39,207 bases of DNA from Candidatus Blautia stercoripullorum. GTDB lineage: Bacteria > Bacillota > Clostridia > Lachnospirales > Lachnospiraceae. Under the pieces are notes generated by a model that was given only the letters and a program-made list of their open reading frames with translations, was not told where the DNA came from and did no database searches. A program made the position numbers and the translations under genes. Where the stretch lies: contig DWUX01000188.1 in NCBI GenBank assembly GCA_019120545.1, positions 1-39,207 of the forward strand, in the 5' to 3' direction. This document shows, in pieces, positions 36,214 to 39,207 of the stretch. Each line of letters opens with the position of its first letter. Position 1 is the first letter of the stretch.

Positions 36214-37323
36214 CTACGGTAATACTCTACAAATTTCAAACAATGTTTGTCCTAATTGTCCTATATAAGTTGTGTCCACATAACGTGCAGATGTAGACCA
36301 GTTATCATTTACTTTAAGATACATTTTATTTGATTGTCCAGATTTTTTGTAAAATATATAGCCATAATATGTTACGGTATGATTCCCATAATAACCACTG
36401 GTGAAACTGATTGCTCCCGGCCTATTGCCATCAACCTCTCCTTTTAATGCATTATTTATGGAATTTACATCCCAAAAGAAGAAATCATTGTTTCCAACAC
36501 CTGAATATCCATAATATGACCATACTTTAGTTGCCAAATTATCAATATAGTAAGGCATAGTTCCGTTCTTTGGAGTATAGTAGCCATTATCAGTTGCAAT
36601 TGTTTTTACTCTATTAAATAAAGTATTAATGTTTGAACTAATTGATGAATAACCATGTGTTCTGTGATAATTAAATATGGCAGTAATTGTAGTTAAAGAA
36701 CAATGATTACTCGCTGAAAAATCATCCATATCCAACAATGTAAAACCTGAGATAGTTTTGCCAGAATGATATGTCCATCCTGAACCATATGTTGAGTTCA
36801 CATGCTCATATGGACTTGTAATTCCTCCATAATCGCTATTTGATTTCAATGAAGTATTTAAATTGTTTCTAACAGCTAATAAATATGGTAAATTCTCTTC
36901 TGTTTGATCTATTATATCACAAGACTTCGAAGAATTTCTTGCAACTGATTCAGAATCTTCGACTGGTAAAGGAAGCAAATTAACAAATAGTGGTTCTCCT
37001 TCATACGAAAATTCTTTAATTAACGATTCCGAAACATCATTTCCAACTACAATATAACCATTGTCTTGGGAATCCGATTTTAATTTTACGATATAGCTAT
37101 TACCGTCATTTTTGACAGAATCAATTACTGTACTCTCGCTCCACCCATTATTTTTATTTTCATAAATATCGTTTGCAATAAACCATCTTGCTAATTCAAC
37201 CGCTTCACGTTCGGTTATTTCATTTATACGATTATCATTCATAGATGATTCGGCAGCAAAAACATTTGTGCTAAAGCTCAACACAAAAGTCAACGATAAA
37301 ATTATAGATACTATCTTCTTCAT
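36214..37323 (-). CDS. Secreted papain-like cysteine peptidase (C10/C39-like) with Spi/propeptide-like N-terminal domain
   Basis: Signal peptide; YIVVGNDVSESLIKEFSYEGEP (propeptide-like); catalytic-like NHCSLTTITAIFNYHR, GNHTVTYYGY, VNDNW. Confidence 0.6.
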   Translation of the reverse strand: MKKIVSIILSLTFVLSFSTNVFAAESSMNDNRINEITEREAVELARWFIANDIYENKNNGWSESTVIDSVKNDGNSYIVKLKSDSQDNGYIVVGNDVSESLIKEFSYEGEPLFVNLLPLPVEDSESVARNSSKSCDIIDQTEENLPYLLAVRNNLNTSLKSNSDYGGITSPYEHVNSTYGSGWTYHSGKTISGFTLLDMDDFSASNHCSLTTITAIFNYHRTHGYSSISSNINTLFNRVKTIATDNGYYTPKNGTMPYYIDNLATKVWSYYGYSGVGNNDFFFWDVNSINNALKGEVDGNRPGAISFTSGYYGNHTVTYYGYIFYKKSGQSNKMYLKVNDNWSTSARYVDTTYIGQLGQTLFEICRVLP

Positions 37324-37524
37324 ACTTGAACACACTCCTTTAAAAATATATTCCTATGACACAAGTTTATACAATAAAATACAAGTCTCCGTTTTTATAC
37401 CTCTGTGGATTACTGTTGCTCATAAAGCATTACCCCCTATTTAGTTGCCAAATTTAATTGATGATTTTTGACTACAATTACAGTTTGCATAGTTGTAATT
37501 TCCAGTTCTATGTAAATCAAACAC

Positions 37525-37711
37525 TTAATAAATACACACTCCTAAAGCATTGGCTATGTCATTTGCTGTTTTTAGGATTGGCATAGTTTTTCCTGTTTCT
37601 ATTTGATTTATACTGATTCTCGATATTCCAATTTCTTATCCCAATCTGTGTTGGAATAACCAATGGTTTTCTGTATTTTTCAATTCTATTTTCCAAAGCT
37701 CAATCCTCTCA
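37525..37711 (-). pseudogene. Degraded XRE/Cro-CI HTH regulator with in-frame stop
   Basis: Minus-strand translation ...FQHRLG*EIGISRISINQIETGKTMPILKTANDIANALGVCIY*. Confidence 0.65.
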
Positions 37712-37803
37712 TTATTGGTTAAGAATAGTTTACCATTCTATTTTATAAATGGCTATATTTTTTTTATTCATTGTGATATATATTTGTATTCCAGTATGTA
37801 ATA

Positions 37804-37842
37804 ACGGTCAAACATCAGATGTAAACCCGACATTTTGACCGT
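37804..37842. repeat. Nested inverted repeat ACGGTCAAA...TTTGACCGT
   Basis: Perfect 9-bp arms at 37804-37812 and 37834-37842, inner ACATC/GATGT. Confidence 0.65.
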
Positions 37843-38815
37843 AAACACCCCTATAATCCTATATTATCCGTTCTGATTGTTGAAACTATTTTTCTTCGCC
37901 AGCTTGCTTGTTTTCTGTCTGCGTTCCTCACTCATGGGAGGCTGGCGATGTATTATTAGAATTTAAATTCTGCTACTGCAGAGGGGCGGTTGCTGAAGCA
38001 AATGCAAGAAGTCCTGTCAACCTGACGAAGAGCAGATGGCTTGTTCTTGGTTACGGCAGGTAAGGAAGCGCACTGATGCGGTTTTTGAAGTCTTTATTCT
38101 GCAAGGTGTTTGTTTCTGAAAAAGGCAAGACAAGGGTTGCAGGTGCATTTGTAATGATAGACGACATTGTGTCCGAAGCTGAGCTGATGGATGTAATAGA
38201 TACTATTGTTTTTTTAAAATAGTGCCTGAGAGGATCCTGTCAGAAGAGAGGCTCCGGCATGTAGAGAAGAACACATGAATCCTTGATATTGCATCGGCGG
38301 TGTGGATTACAGAGCAACAGAGGATTTGCATGTGAATGCCGTCTTGCTTCCCGGCCTTTCAGGCAGATATACGCCTGCTTCTTCTGCTGAGATTCTTGGT
38401 GATTCATTTTGGGGAGTCGGCTTTCACGTTGTAATAGCGGTAAGACGATTTTATGATTACGTTTTAATGATAAATATGAACAGGAATATGATGATATGAT
38501 GGTAATTTGTGAAGAATGTCACTGGACCATGAGGTAATTGGATAGTTATGTGGATTATAATTGTCAGACTATTCGATTCAGTAGGAACTTTCTCCGGCAC
38601 GTTAATGAATATGACCTGCTATATTTTTTAGCTCATTGATATAGCATAATGAATTATGGATACAGGTCTAAAGAAATCAGTTGCAGAAATAAAATATTCC
38701 TTTATATCAGCAAATAGCTTTGCGTTGACGAGGGGAGTCTTATCAGTATTGCACCAGTAACGCTTTCTGCTTATAATTTAGAAAAGAAGAGTGGGGGGCA
38801 GGTGGGGGAGAATAT

Positions 38816-39145
38816 ATGCCATACAATGAGGTGTCTATTTCTCAGTTTGATGAAGGAAATGCAAAACAGATCTTTGACCGGCTTTGTACAGACAGGGGAC
38901 TTGTTGTTCTTAAAAATGGTCGACCAATTGCAGTTGTTTTGTTGCCGGAAAAATATACAAGACTTGCAGAATCAGAAGAGGATTATAAGCTAACTGTTGA
39001 AGCAAATAGAAGGTTGGAAGAAAACGGTGAAAATCCAACAATTCCACTAGAGGATATACTCGAAAATCTGAAAATTTGTGATGAGAATCTCGCTAAGTCA
39101 GGGATCCGCAGATATAGGAGTACATTAAATGTAAGGATGGTGTGA
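38816..39145 (+). CDS. Phd/YefM-family type II antitoxin
   Basis: NEVSISQFDEGNAKQIFDRL...VVLKNGRPIAVVLLPEKYTRLAESEEDYKL. Confidence 0.75.
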   Translation: MPYNEVSISQFDEGNAKQIFDRLCTDRGLVVLKNGRPIAVVLLPEKYTRLAESEEDYKLTVEANRRLEENGENPTIPLEDILENLKICDENLAKSGIRRYRSTLNVRMV

Positions 39146-39207
39146 TGCGAAATAACTTTATCGCATCGGTCAGTAAAACGGCAGCGAAAGGTTTCAGGGA
39201 TAAGATC
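39145..39207 (+). CDS. Truncated ORF MRNNFIASVSKTAAKGFRDKI..., coupled to the antitoxin (runs off the window)
   Basis: TGATG stop/start overlap. Confidence 0.35.
   Translation, partial: MRNNFIASVSKTAAKGFRDKI

Noticed and set aside
35615-36296. Plus-strand ORFs 35615-35836 and 35751-36296
   Set aside because: Antisense to a protein with a signal/TM segment and good RBS context, and they cross its terminator.

Overview
The first ~33.4 kb is a single co-oriented (+) conjugation/replication module of a Firmicutes (Lachnospiraceae-like) integrative conjugative element or conjugative plasmid. It encodes a VirB2/Maff2-like pilin candidate, VirB6/TrbL-like protein, SLT+C39 cell-wall hydrolase, PrgI-like protein, VirB4 ATPase, VirD4 coupling protein, DUF5697/DUF6100/replication-relaxation-like and wHTH-DUF6017 proteins, an S1-domain protein, a cold-shock protein, a DUF932-like protein, an ERF-type annealing protein with an ExoX-C-like tail, and a CHC2/Toprim primase. 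It ends with a giant SpaA/Cna-B surface adhesin and its own class B sortase. The last ~6 kb is AT-rich accessory or decaying DNA: a divergent cargo pair, a secreted papain-like protease with a small membrane partner, an XRE pseudogene, and a Phd/YefM antitoxin at the right edge. No relaxase or integrase was recognised. The main non-coding observations are: (i) a 14-codon leader ORF interleaved with two overlapping perfect 10-bp helices (pseudoknot or bistable switch) upstream of the adhesin; (ii) terminator-like hairpins placed immediately before many genes of the co-oriented block; (iii) a consensus promoter with overlapping palindrome and upstream 16-bp direct repeats; (iv) a TGTCCG array with ~23-bp period at the left edge; (v) a frameshifted DUF3268-like zinc-finger gene at an A7 run; (vi) a structured leader with an unlisted 29-aa coupled ORF; (vii) a tRNA T-arm-like structure in the cold-shock gene leader. 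All family assignments are from recognition of the translated sequence; no database search was run.
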